Shown here: in pieces, positions 1 through 10,680 of the stretch
Layout of the letters: every line of letters starts with the position of its first letter
How positions within the stretch are numbered: the first letter of the stretch is position 1
Assembly: GCA_026874595.1 (NCBI GenBank)
Contig: CM049322.1
Span: 34,963,840-35,027,839 of the forward strand
Source: Sipunculus nudus
Taxonomy: Eukaryota; Annelida; Sipuncula; Golfingiida; Sipunculidae
Reading direction: 5' to 3'
Length of the DNA stretch: 64,000 bases
The notes under the pieces: generated by a model
The model's input: only the letters and a program-made list of their open reading frames with translations
Told to the model about the DNA's origin: nothing
Databases searched by the model: none
Made by a program: the position numbers and the translations under genes

Positions 1-3000
1 GCCTCTGGCGTAGTTTATAATAGATGGTGCTGTATACAGGCCGCTGGCGTAGTTAATAATAGATGGTGCTGTATACAGGCCTCTGGCGTAGTTTATAATA
101 GATGGTGCTGTATACAGGCCGCTGGCGTAGTTTATAATAGATGGTGCTGTATACAGGCCGCTGGCGTAGTTTATCATAGATGGTGCTGTATACAGGCCTC
201 TGGCGTAGTTTATAATAGATTGTGCTGTATACAGGCCTCTGGCGTAGTTTATAATAGATGGTGCTGTATACAGGCCGCTGGCGTAGTTAATAATAGATGG
301 TGCTGTATACAGGCCTCTGGCGTAGTTTATAATAGATGGTGCTGTATACAGGCCTCTGGCGTAGTTAATAATAGATGGTGCTGTATACAGGCCTCTGGCG
401 TAGTTAATAATAGATGGTGCTGTATACAGGCCTCTGGCGTAGTTTATCATAGATGGTGCTGTATACAGGCCTCTGGCGTAGTTTATCATAGATGGTGCTG
501 TATACAGGCCTCTGGCGTAGTTAATAATAGATGGTGCTGTATACAGGCCTCTGGCGTAGTTAATAATAGATGGTGCTGTATACAGGCCTCTGGCGTAGTT
601 TATCATAGATGGTGCTGTATACAGGCCTCTGGCGTAGTTTATCATAGATGGTGCTGTATACAGGCCTCTGGCGTAGTTAATAATAGATGGTGCTGTATAC
701 AGGCCTCTGGCGTAGTTAATAATAGATGGTGCTGTATACAGGCCTCTGGCGTAGTTAATAATAGATGGTGCTGTATACAGGCCTCTGGCGTAGTTAATAA
801 TAGATGGTGCTGTATACAGGCCTCTGGCGTAGTTTATCATAGATGGTGCTGTATACAGGCCTCTGGCGTAGTTTATCATAGATGGTGCTGTATACAGGCC
901 TCTGGCGTAGTTAATAATAGATGGTGCTGTATACAGGCCGCTGGCGTAGTTAATAATAGATGGTGCTGTATACAGGCCTCTGGCGTAGTTTATAATAGAT
1001 GGTGCTGTATACAGGCCTCTGGCGTAGTTAATAATAGATGGTGCTGTATACAGGCCTCTGGCGTAGTTAATAATAGATGGTGCTGTATACAGGCCGCTGG
1101 CGTAGTTAATAATAGATGGTGCTGTATACAGGCCTCTGGCGTAGTTTATAATAGATGGTGCTGTATACAGGCCTCTGGCGTAGTTAATAATAGATGGTGC
1201 TGTATACAGGCCTCTGGCGTAGTTTATCATAGATGGTGCTGTATACAGGCCGCTGGCGTAGTTTATAATAGATGGTGCTGTATACAGGCCTCTGGCGTAG
1301 TTTATCATAGATGGTGCTGTATACAGGCCTCTGGCGTAGTTTATAATAGATGGTGCTGTATACAGGCCTCTGGCGTAGTTAATAATAGATGGTGCTGTAT
1401 ACAGGCCTCTGGCGTAGTTAATAATAGATGGTGCTGTATACAGGCCTCTGGCGTAGTTTATAATAGATGGTGCTGTATACAGGCCTCTGGCGTAGTTTAT
1501 AATAGATGGTGCTGTATACAGGCCGCTGGCGTAGTTAATAATAGATGGTGCTGTATACAGGCCTCTGGCGTAGTTTATAATAGATGGTGCTGTATACAGG
1601 CCTCTGGCGTAGTTAATAATAGATGGTGCTGTATACAGGCCGCTGGCGTAGTTTATAATAGATGGTGCTGTATACAGGCCTCTGGCGTAGTTTATCATAG
1701 ATGGTGCTGTATACAGGCCGCTGGCGTAGTTTATAATAGATGGTGCTGTATACAGGCCTCTGGCGTAGTTTATCATAGATGGTGCTGTATACAGGCCTCT
1801 GGCGTAGTTAATAATAGATGGTGCTGTATACAGGCCTCTGGCGTAGTTAATAATAGATGGTGCTGTATACAGGCCTCTGGCGTAGTTTATCATAGATGGT
1901 GCTGTATACAGGCCTCTGGCGTAGTTTATCATAGATGGTGCTGTATACAGGCCTCTGGCGTAGTTTATAATAGATGGTGCTGTATACAGGCCGCTGGCGT
2001 AGTTTATAATAGATGGTGCTGTATACAGGCCTCTGGCGTAGTTTATCATAGATGGTGCTGTATACAGGCCGCTGGCGTAGTTTATAATAGATGGTGCTGT
2101 ATACAGGCCTCTGGCGTAGTTTATAATAGATGGTGCTGTATACAGGCCTCTGGCGTAGTTTATAATAGATGGTGCTGTATACAGGCCGCTGGCGTAGTTA
2201 ATAATAGATGGTGCTGTATACAGGCCTCTGGCGTAGTTTATCATAGATGGTGCTGTATACAGGCCTCTGGCGTAGTTAATAATAGATGGTGCTGTATACA
2301 GGCCTCTGGCGTAGTTAATAATAGATGGTGCTGTATACAGGCCTCTGGCGTAGTTAATAATAGATGGTGCTGTATACAGGCCTCTGGCGTAGTTAATAAT
2401 AGATGGTGCTGTATACAGGCCTCTGGCGTAGTTTATCATAGATGGTGCTGTATACAGGCCTCTGGCGTAGTTTATAATAGATGGTGCTGTATACAGGCCG
2501 CTGGCGTAGTTTATAATAGATGGTGCTGTATACAGGCCTCTGGCGTAGTTTATAATAGATGGTGCTGTATACAGGCCGCTGGCGTAGTTAATAATAGATG
2601 GTGCTGTATACAGGCCTCTGGCGTAGTTTATCATAGATGGTGCTGTATACAGGCCTCTGGCGTAGTTAATAATAGATGGTGCTGTATACAGGCCTCTGGC
2701 GTAGTTAATAATAGATGGTGCTGTATACAGGCCTCTGGCGTAGTTAATAATAGATGGTGCTGTATACAGGCCTCTGGCGTAGTTAATAATAGATGGTGCT
2801 GTATACAGGCCGCTGGCGTAGTTAATAATAGATGGTGCTGTATACAGGCCTCTGGCGTAGTTTATCATAGATGGTGCTGTATACAGGCCTCTGGCGTAGT
2901 TTATAATAGATTGTGCTGTATACAGGCCTCTGGCGTAGTTTATAATAGATGGTGCTGTATACAGGCCGCTGGCGTAGTTAATAATAGATGGTGCTGTATA

Positions 3001-6000
3001 CAGGCCTCTGGCGTAGTTTATCATAGATGGTGCTGTATACAGGCCTCTGGCGTAGTTTATCATAGATGGTGCTGTATACAGGCCTCTGGCGTAGTTTATA
3101 ATAGATTGTGCTGTATACAGGCCTCTGGCGTAGTTTATAATAGATGGTGCTGTATACAGGCCGCTGGCGTAGTTTATAATAGATGGTGCTGTATACAGGC
3201 CTCTGGCGTAGTTTATAATAGATGGTGCTGTATACAGGCCTCTGGCGTAGTTTATCATAGATGGTGCTGTATACAGGCCTCTGGCGTAGTTTATAATAGA
3301 TGGTGCTGTATACAGGCCTCTGGCGTAGTTTATCATAGATGGTGCTGTATACAGGCCTCTGGCGTAGTTTATAATAGATTGTGCTGTATACAGGCCTCTG
3401 GCGTAGTTAATAATAGATGGTGCTGTATACAGGCCTCTGGCGTAGTTTATAATAGATGGTGCTGTATACAGGCCTCTGGCGTAGTTTATAATAGATTGTG
3501 CTGTATACAGGCCTCTGGCGTAGTTTATAATAGATGGTGCTGTATACAGGCCTCTGGCGTAGTTTATAATAGATGGTGCTGTATACAGGCCGCTGGCGTA
3601 GTTAATAATAGATGGTGCTGTATACAGGCCTCTGGCGTAGTTTATAATAGATGGTGCTGTATACAGGCCTCTGGCGTAGTTAATAATAGATGGTGCTGTA
3701 TACAGGCCTCTGGCGTAGTTAATAATAGATGGTGCTGTATACAGGCCTCTGGCGTAGTTTATCATAGATGGTGCTGTATACAGGCCGCTGGCGTAGTTTA
3801 TAATAGATGGTGCTGTATACAGGCCTCTGGCGTAGTTTATAATAGATGGTGCTGTATACAGGCCTCTGGCGTAGTTTATAATAGATGGTGCTGTATACAG
3901 GCCTCTGGCGTAGTTTATCATAGATGGTGCTGTATACAGGCCGCTGGCGTAGTTTATAATAGATGGTGCTGTATACAGGCCTCTGGCGTAGTTTATCATA
4001 GATGGTGCTGTATACAGGGCGCTGGCGTAGTTTATAATAGATGGTGCTGTATACAGGCCTCTGGCGTAGTTAATAATAGATGGTGCTGTATACAGGCCGC
4101 TGGCGTAGTTTATAATAGATGGTGCTGTATACAGGCCTCTGGCGTAGTTTATAATAGATGGTGCTGTATACAGGCCTCTGGCGTAGTTTATAATAGATGG
4201 TGCTGTATACAGGCCTCTGGCGTAGTTTATCATAGATGGTGCTGTATACAGGCCGCTGGCGTAGTTTATAATAGATGGTGCTGTATACAGGCCTCTGGCG
4301 TAGTTTATCATAGATGGTGCTGTATACAGGCCTCTGGCGTAGTTTATAATAGATGGTGCTGTATACAGGCCTCTGGCGTAGTTAATAATAGATGGTGCTG
4401 TATACAGGCCGCTGGCGTAGTTTATAATAGATGGTGCTGTATACAGGCCTCTGGCGTAGTTAATAATAGATGGTGCTGTATACAGGCCGCTGGCGTAGTT
4501 TATAATAGATGGTGCTGTATACAGGCCTCTGGCGTAGTTTATAATAGATGGTGCTGTATACAGGCCTCTGGCGTAGTTTATAATAGATGGTGCTGTATAC
4601 AGGCCTCTGGCGTAGTTTATAATAGATGGTGCTGTATACAGGCCTCTGGCGTAGTTTATCATAGATGGTGCTGTATACAGGCCGCTGGCGTAGTTTATAA
4701 TAGATGGTGCTGTATACAGGCCTCTGGCGTAGTTAATAATAGATGGTGCTGTATACAGGCCTCTGGCGTAGTTTATCATAGATGGTGCTGTATACAGGCC
4801 GCTGGCGTAGTTTATAATAGATGGTGCTGTATACAGGCCTCTGGCGTAGTTTATCATAGATGGTGCTGTATACAGGCCGCTGGCGTAGTTTATAATAGAT
4901 GGTGCTGTATACAGGCCTCTGGCGTAGTTTATAATAGATGGTGCTGTATACAGGCCTCTGGCGTAGTTTATAATAGATGGTGCTGTATACAGGCCTCTGG
5001 CGTAGTTTATCATAGATGGTGCTGTATACAGGCCGCTGGCGTAGTTTATAATAGATGGTGCTGTATACAGGCCGCTGGCGTAGTTTATAATAGATGGTGC
5101 TGTATACAGGCCTCTGGCGTAGTTTATCATAGATGGTGCTGTATACAGGCCGCTGGCGTAGTTTATAATAGATGGTGCTGTATACAGGCCTCTGGCGTAG
5201 TTAATAATAGATGGTGCTGTATACAGGCCGCTGGCGTAGTTTATAATAGATGGTGCTGTATACAGGCCTCTGGCGTAGTTTATAATAGATGGTGCTGTAT
5301 ACAGGCCTCTGGCGTAGTTTATAATAGATGGTGCTGTATACAGGCCTCTGGCGTAGTTTATCATAGATGGTGCTGTATACAGGCCTCTGGCGTAGTTAAT
5401 AATAGATGGTGCTGTATACAGGCCTCTGGCGTAGTTAATAATAGATGGTGCTGTATACAGGCCTCTGGCGTAGTTTATAATAGATGGTGCTGTATACAGG
5501 CCTCTGGCGTAGTTTATCATAGATGGTGCTGTATACAGGCCGCTGGCGTAGTTTATAATAGATGGTGCTGTATACAGGCCTCTGGCGTAGTTTATCATAG
5601 ATGGTGCTGTATACAGGCCTCTGGCGTAGTTTATCATAGATGGTGCTGTATACAGGCCTCTGGCGTAGTTTATAATAGATGGTGCTGTATACAGGCCGCT
5701 GGCGTAGTTAATAATAGATGGTGCTGTATACAGGCCTCTGGCGTAGTTTATAATAGATGGTGCTGTATACAGGCCTCTGGCGTAGTTTATAATAGATGGT
5801 GCTGTATACAGGCCGCTGGCGTAGTTTATAATAGATGGTGCTGTATACAGGCCTCTGGCGTAGTTTATCATAGATGGTGCTGTATACAGGCCTCTGGCGT
5901 AGTTTATAATAGATGGTGCTGTATACAGGCCGCTGGCGTAGTTAATAATAGATGGTGCTGTATACAGGCCTCTGGCGTAGTTTATCATAGATGGTGCTGT

Positions 6001-8082
6001 ATACAGGCCTCTGGCGTAGTTTATAATAGATGGTGCTGTATACAGGCCGCTGGCGTAGTTAATAATAGATGGTGCTGTATACAGGCCTCTGGCGTAGTTT
6101 ATCATAGATGGTGCTGTATACAGGCCTCTGGCGTAGTTTATAATAGATGGTGCTGTATACAGGCCGCTGGCGTAGTTAATAATAGATTGTGCTGTATACA
6201 GGCCTCTGGCGTAGTTTATAATAGATGGTGCTGTATACAGGCCTCTGGCGTAGTTTATCATAGATGGTGCTGTATACAGGCCTCTGGCGTAGTTTATCAT
6301 AGATGGTGCTGTATACAGGCCTCTGGCGTAGTTAATAATAGATGGTGCTGTATACAGGCCTCTGGCGTAGTTAATAATAGATGGTGCTGTATACAGGCCT
6401 CTGGCGTAGTTTATAATAGATGGTGCTGTATACAGGCCTCTGGCGTAGTTTATCATAGATGGTGCTGTATACAGGCCGCTGGCGTAGTTTATAATAGATG
6501 GTGCTGTATACAGGCCTCTGGCGTAGTTTATAATAGATGGTGCTGTATACAGGCCTCTGGCGTAGTTAATAATAGATGGTGCTGTATACAGGCCGCTGGC
6601 GTAGTTTATAATAGATGGTGCTGTATACAGGCCGCTGGCGTAGTTTATAATAGATGGTGCTGTATACAGGCCTCTGGCGTAGTTAATAATAGATGGTGCT
6701 GTATACAGGCCTCTGGCGTAGTTTATCATAGATGGTGCTGTATACAGGCCTCTGGCGTAGTTAATAATAGATGGTGCTGTATACAGGCCTCTGGCGTAGT
6801 TAATAATAGATGGTGCTGTATACAGGCCTCTGGCGTAGTTTATAATAGATGGTGCTGTATACAGGCCTCTGGCGTAGTTTATCATAGATGGTGCTGTATA
6901 CAGGCCTCTGGCGTAGTTTATAATAGATGGTGCTGTATACAGGCCTCTGGCGTAGTTTATAATAGATGGTGCTGTATACAGGCCTCTGGCGTAGTTTATC
7001 ATAGATGGTGCTGTATACAGGCCTCTGGCGTAGTTTATAATAGATGGTGCTGTATACAGGCCTCTGGCGTAGTTAATAATAGATGGTGCTGTATACAGGC
7101 CGCTGGCGTAGTTAATAATAGATGGTGCTGTATACAGGCCTCTGGCGTAGTTTATAATAGATGGTGCTGTATACAGGCCGCTGGCGTAGTTAATAATAGA
7201 TGGTGCTGTATACAGGCCTCTGGCGTAGTTTATCATAGATGGTGCTGTATACAGGCCTCTGGCGTAGTTTATAATAGATGGTGCTGTATACAGGCCTCTG
7301 GCGTAGTTTATAATAGATGGTGCTGTATACAGGCCGCTGGCGTAGTTTATAATAGATGGTGCTGTATACAGGCCTCTGGCGTAGTTTATAATAGATGGTG
7401 CTGTATACAGGCCTCTGGCGTAGTTTATAATAGATGGTGCTGTATACAGGCCTCTGGCGTAGTTTATCATAGATGGTGCTGTATACAGGCCTCTGGCGTA
7501 GTTTATAATAGATTGTGCTGTATACAGGCCTCTGGCGTAGTTTATAATAGATGGTGCTGTATACAGGCCGCTGGCGTAGTTAATAATAGATGGTGCTGTA
7601 TACAGGCCTCTGGCGTAGTTTATAATAGATGGTGCTGTATACAGGCCGCTGGCGTAGTTAATAATAGATGGTGCTGTATACAGGCCTCTGGCGTAGTTTA
7701 TCATAGATGGTGCTGTATACAGGCCTCTGGCGTAGTTAATAATAGATGGTGCTGTATACAGGCCTCTGGCGTAGTTTATAATAGATGGTGCTGTATACAG
7801 GCCTCTGGCGTAGTTTATAAGAGATGGTGCTGTATACAGGCCGCTGGCGTAGTTTATAATAGATGGTGCTGTATACAGGCCGCTGGCACAGTTTATGATA
7901 GATGGTGCTGTATACAGGCAGCTGGCGTAGTTTATAATAGATGGTGCTGTATACAGGCCGCTGGCACAGTTTATGATAGATGGTGCTGTATACAGGCCTC
8001 TGGCGTAGTTTATAATAGATGGTGCTGTATACAGGCCGCTGGCGTAGTTTATAATAGATGGTGCTGTATACAAGCCGCTGGC
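1..8082. repeat. 39-bp satellite array, 207 complete units, runs off left edge
   Basis: Units start at 1, 40, 79 and so on; the unit starting at 8074 lies exactly 207 x 39 bp from base 1, so there is no net indel in 8073 bp. Each unit carries the 10-bp perfect palindrome CTGTATACAG and 'ctggcgtagtt'. Variation sits at a few sites: gcctct or gccgct; tttataat, ttaataat or tttatcat; agatgg or agattg. Because 39 is divisible by 3, frame 1 is open from base 1 to 8148, and a minus frame (LYTAPSIINYARG per unit) is open too. The visible variants change amino acids and no ATG lies in the long frame, so I read this as non-coding satellite. The last seven or so units (from about 7800) are the most diverged and include two of the type found in the second array. 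Confidence 0.97.
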
Positions 8083-8148
8083 AATAAAAGCAGAAACTAC
8101 AAGGAACATAAAACAACTAATACTCAGCAATACACAATATTTTATTAA
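1..8148 (+). other. Open frame through the satellite, probably not a gene
   Basis: The frame is open from the window edge to TAA at 8146-8148, over 2,700 codons, made of a 13-residue repeat (CCIQASGVVYNRW and variants) and ending with about 24 non-repeat residues. It has no ATG; the only near-start is a TTG at 220 created by a unit variant. The unit-to-unit variants (S/A, Y/N, N/H, W/L) are all amino-acid changing, the opposite of a repeat protein under constraint. Openness follows from a 39-bp stop-free unit copied without indels. Translation cannot be excluded without RNA or peptide data. Confidence 0.25.
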
Positions 8149-8578
8149 AGAACAATAATAACATAAATCGAAGACAAAGTGCCCAAACCGGGACACTATT
8201 ATTGTCGGAGATTAAATCAAAACACAACTCTGGGAAATACATATTCACCGACACAACACCGCTCCACTAACCAATACTAATACACCCCCAATTAGAATAG
8301 AACCATACTAAACCCATGTACAAAAAATGCACCATACTGTTTTACACACCATTAACTTTTAACAAAAAAAAAAAAAAAAAAGAGCACAATTCATGTAAAT
8401 ACACCACCTCACTCATCATTTTTCATGCACACTAACCCACGTTTTTTTACGACTTTTACCGGTTTTTCACCCTTTTGTTTTTGTATTTTTCACAATATCG
8501 ACGCAATATCTGGTTATCCGACGCTCATATATAAGATATAATTATAGATTTTATTAGTAATTTACAGCATTTCCGGCA

Positions 8579-8643
8579 GACCAGTGGCATGGAAACTGAA
8601 GCCGGCCACTAGCAAGTGGATGGAAACTGATGCCGCCACTAGC
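8579..8643 (+). repeat. Short imperfect direct repeat
   Basis: 'ggcatggaaactgaagccgg' is followed about 33 bases later by 'gtggatggaaactgatgccg', each next to 'ccactagc'. Two tandem copies of roughly 33 bp inside the satellite interruption. Confidence 0.6.
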
Positions 8644-8727
8644 CTCAACTACCCCCGCCCCCGTTTCTCTCAGTCTGCACTTATATAAAAATACTTCTTA
8701 TAAGTATTTCTTATAAAAGTACATGAT

Positions 8728-8754
8728 CATAAATATCTCTTAAAGATATTTATG
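8728..8754. other. Perfect hairpin, 11-bp stem
   Basis: CATAAATATCT (8728-8738) and AGATATTTATG (8744-8754) are exact reverse complements around a 5-base loop. Neighbouring shorter inverted repeats (ATACTT..AAGTAT near 8690-8706; GATATC..GATATC near 8818-8836) make this a cluster of stem-loops. Confidence 0.7.
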
Positions 8755-9232
8755 TGATACTTAATATAAAAGTACAAACTGAGAGCCCCACCGGCCGCCC
8801 AGATTTCTAACTATAAAGATATCTCCTATAGATATCTCCTTTAGGCAAATATAAGGGTAAATGATCATGAGGCATTTTCTTAAAAAATCCCATGTGATAC
8901 TTATAAAATTGTAAAGAAATCTACGCCCCCCCCCCCCCCACCCCCACCACGGACAACAACTACCCCTGACAACCACCACCAACAGCATCCGACACCGACG
9001 CGCAAGTCCAGCGGCAGCCCCCCTACACCACCAGCGGAAGATTAGAGGGCACCCAGACGAGCGCACACCCCATCCGCCCACCGACAGCAACTTCCAAGAC
9101 GACTTCCCAGACCTACACCGGGACAGCTCCAGACAGACCAGACAAGACCCCCCAACAGTCCTCTTTAGGACTACCCCCCCCCCCCCAACAGTCCTATTCA
9201 GGACTAATCAATCACTCATCGACCTGGCAGCG

Positions 9233-9450
9233 GACAGACAGACAACTTTAGGTCCGCTGCCTGCCACAAGACCAAGACCTCAAGACCCAAGACCAAGCCT
9301 CAAGACAAGTCAAGACTGGTAGCCCTGGGACAAGCCAAGAGAAGACAAGACAACCCCGACAGCCGGAACCCAAGTCAAGACAAGCAAGACAAGTCAAGAA
9401 TCCCTGACAGTGGGCAAACAGACAACTTTAGGCCCACTGCTCGGGGACCA
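9233..9450 (+). repeat. Two copies of 'cagacaactttaggyccrctg'-type motif
   Basis: 'agacaactttaggtccgctg' near 9240 and 'agacaactttaggcccactg' near 9420 are near-identical, about 180 bp apart, flanking the CAAGAC-rich stretch. Together they suggest a diverged direct duplication within the interruption. Confidence 0.6.
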
Positions 9451-9869
9451 GCCGAAGACCAAGCCAAGACAGCCTGCCCGATCCAAGTCACAGGAAGTCC
9501 GGCTCTTCGCGGTAGGAGTTGTTCTGTCGGCGGTCTGGGTTTCCCTGATTGTGCTGGGGTCTCTCTGTTGTGGTGCGCTTTTTGATCGGGGATGTCGCTC
9601 GCGACCGGGTTCGTGGGGGCAGCGGCTTTGCTGCTGATATCCGTGCGGTGAGTGGCCCGCTCGGGGCTTTGTGGGTGTGGATGATGTAGCTTTCTCGGTC
9701 ACCGGTGCGGGTGCAGGCTGGTGGCTCTTCGCGGCTCCTTGGCTTGGCTTGTGTGGCATTTTCGGCATCAAAATTATAGTCTAAAGAGACAGACTGGGGC
9801 GGTGGTCCCAGACCACCTCAACCGTGTCTGTCTAGTGACTCAAAATACTAGATCTAGTCTAGTCTACAA

Positions 9870-10680
9870 GCCGCTGGCACAGTTTATAATAGATGGTGCT
9901 GTATACAGGCCGCTGGCACAGTTTATGATAGTTGGTGCTGTATACAGGCCGCTGGCACAGTTTATGATAGATGGTGCTGTATACAGGCCGCTGGCACAGT
10001 TTTTGATAGATGGTGCTGTATACAGGCCGCTGACACAGTTTATGATAGATGGTACAGTATACAGGCCGCTGGCACAGTTTATGATAGATGGTGCAGTATA
10101 CAGGCCGCTGGCACAGTTTATGATAGATGGTGCAGTATACAGGCCGCTGGCACAGTTTATGATATATTGTGCTGTATACAGGCCGCTGGCACAGTTTATG
10201 ATAGATGGTGCTGTACACAGGCCGCTGGCACAGTTTATGATAGATGGTGCTGTATACAAGTCGCTGGCACAGTTTATGATAGATGGCGCTGTATACAGGC
10301 CGCTGGCACAGTTTATGATAGATGGCGCTGTATACAGGCGCTGGCACAGTTTATGATTGATGGTGCTGTATACAGGCAGCTGGCACAGTTTATGACAGAT
10401 GGTGCAGTATACAGGCAGCTGGCACAGTTAATGATAGATGGTGCTGTGTACAGACCGCTTGCACAGTTTATGATAGTATGTGCTGTTTACATGCCGCTGA
10501 CGCAGTTTATAATAGATGGTGCTGTATACAGGCCGCTGGCGTAGTTTATAATAGATGGTGCTGTATACAGGCCGCTGGCGCAGTTTATAATAGATTGTGC
10601 TGTATACAGGTCGCTGGCACAGTTTATGATGGATATTGCTGTATACAGGCCGCTGGCACAGTCTCTCATAGATAGTGCCA
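9870..10680. repeat. Second 39-bp satellite array, about 21 diverged units
   Basis: Same family and orientation as the left array, but the predominant unit has 'ctggcacagtttatgatag' in place of 'ctggcgtagtttataatag', and most units differ by private substitutions. One base is missing near 10340 ('caggcgctgg' for 'caggccgctgg'), which breaks the frame. Units at about 10500-10580 revert to the gtagtttataat type. Several units have CAGTATACAG, which loses the palindrome of the main array. The last unit decays at about 10660-10680. This is an older or less homogenised part of the same domain. Confidence 0.95.

Larger units (their letters stand above)
8083..9869. other. 1.79-kb interruption between two satellite arrays, possible insertion
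   Basis: The composition differs from the satellite: an AT-rich left part with an A-run at 8361-8380, nested hairpins at 8685-8845, C-runs near 8925-8940 and 9174-9186, a CAAGAC-rich purine stretch at 9265-9400, and a GC-rich right part (9480-9740). The 15-mer TACAAGCCGCTGGCA occurs at both borders (8068-8082 region and 9865-9879 region), including 'caag', which is rare elsewhere in the arrays. The right end finishes in CTAGT-type repeats. Reading frames such as 9394-9771 minus (125 aa, basic, Pro/Thr/Ser-rich) and 9410-9637 plus (75 aa) match no family I recognise. It could be a retroelement fragment or the original spacer. Confidence 0.55.

Noticed and set aside
7736-8116. Minus-strand gene of 126 aa, and similar frames at 9859-10347, 9864-10259 and 10487-10681
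   Set aside because: These are satellite units read in other frames.
220-8148. A giant repeat protein of 2,642 or more residues
   Set aside because: The apparent start is a TTG made by a unit variant, the frame is open to the window edge with no ATG, and variants between units are amino-acid changing. A stop-free 39-bp satellite explains the frame fully.
1-10680. CRISPR array
   Set aside because: Units are contiguous with no spacers, and the surroundings are eukaryotic.
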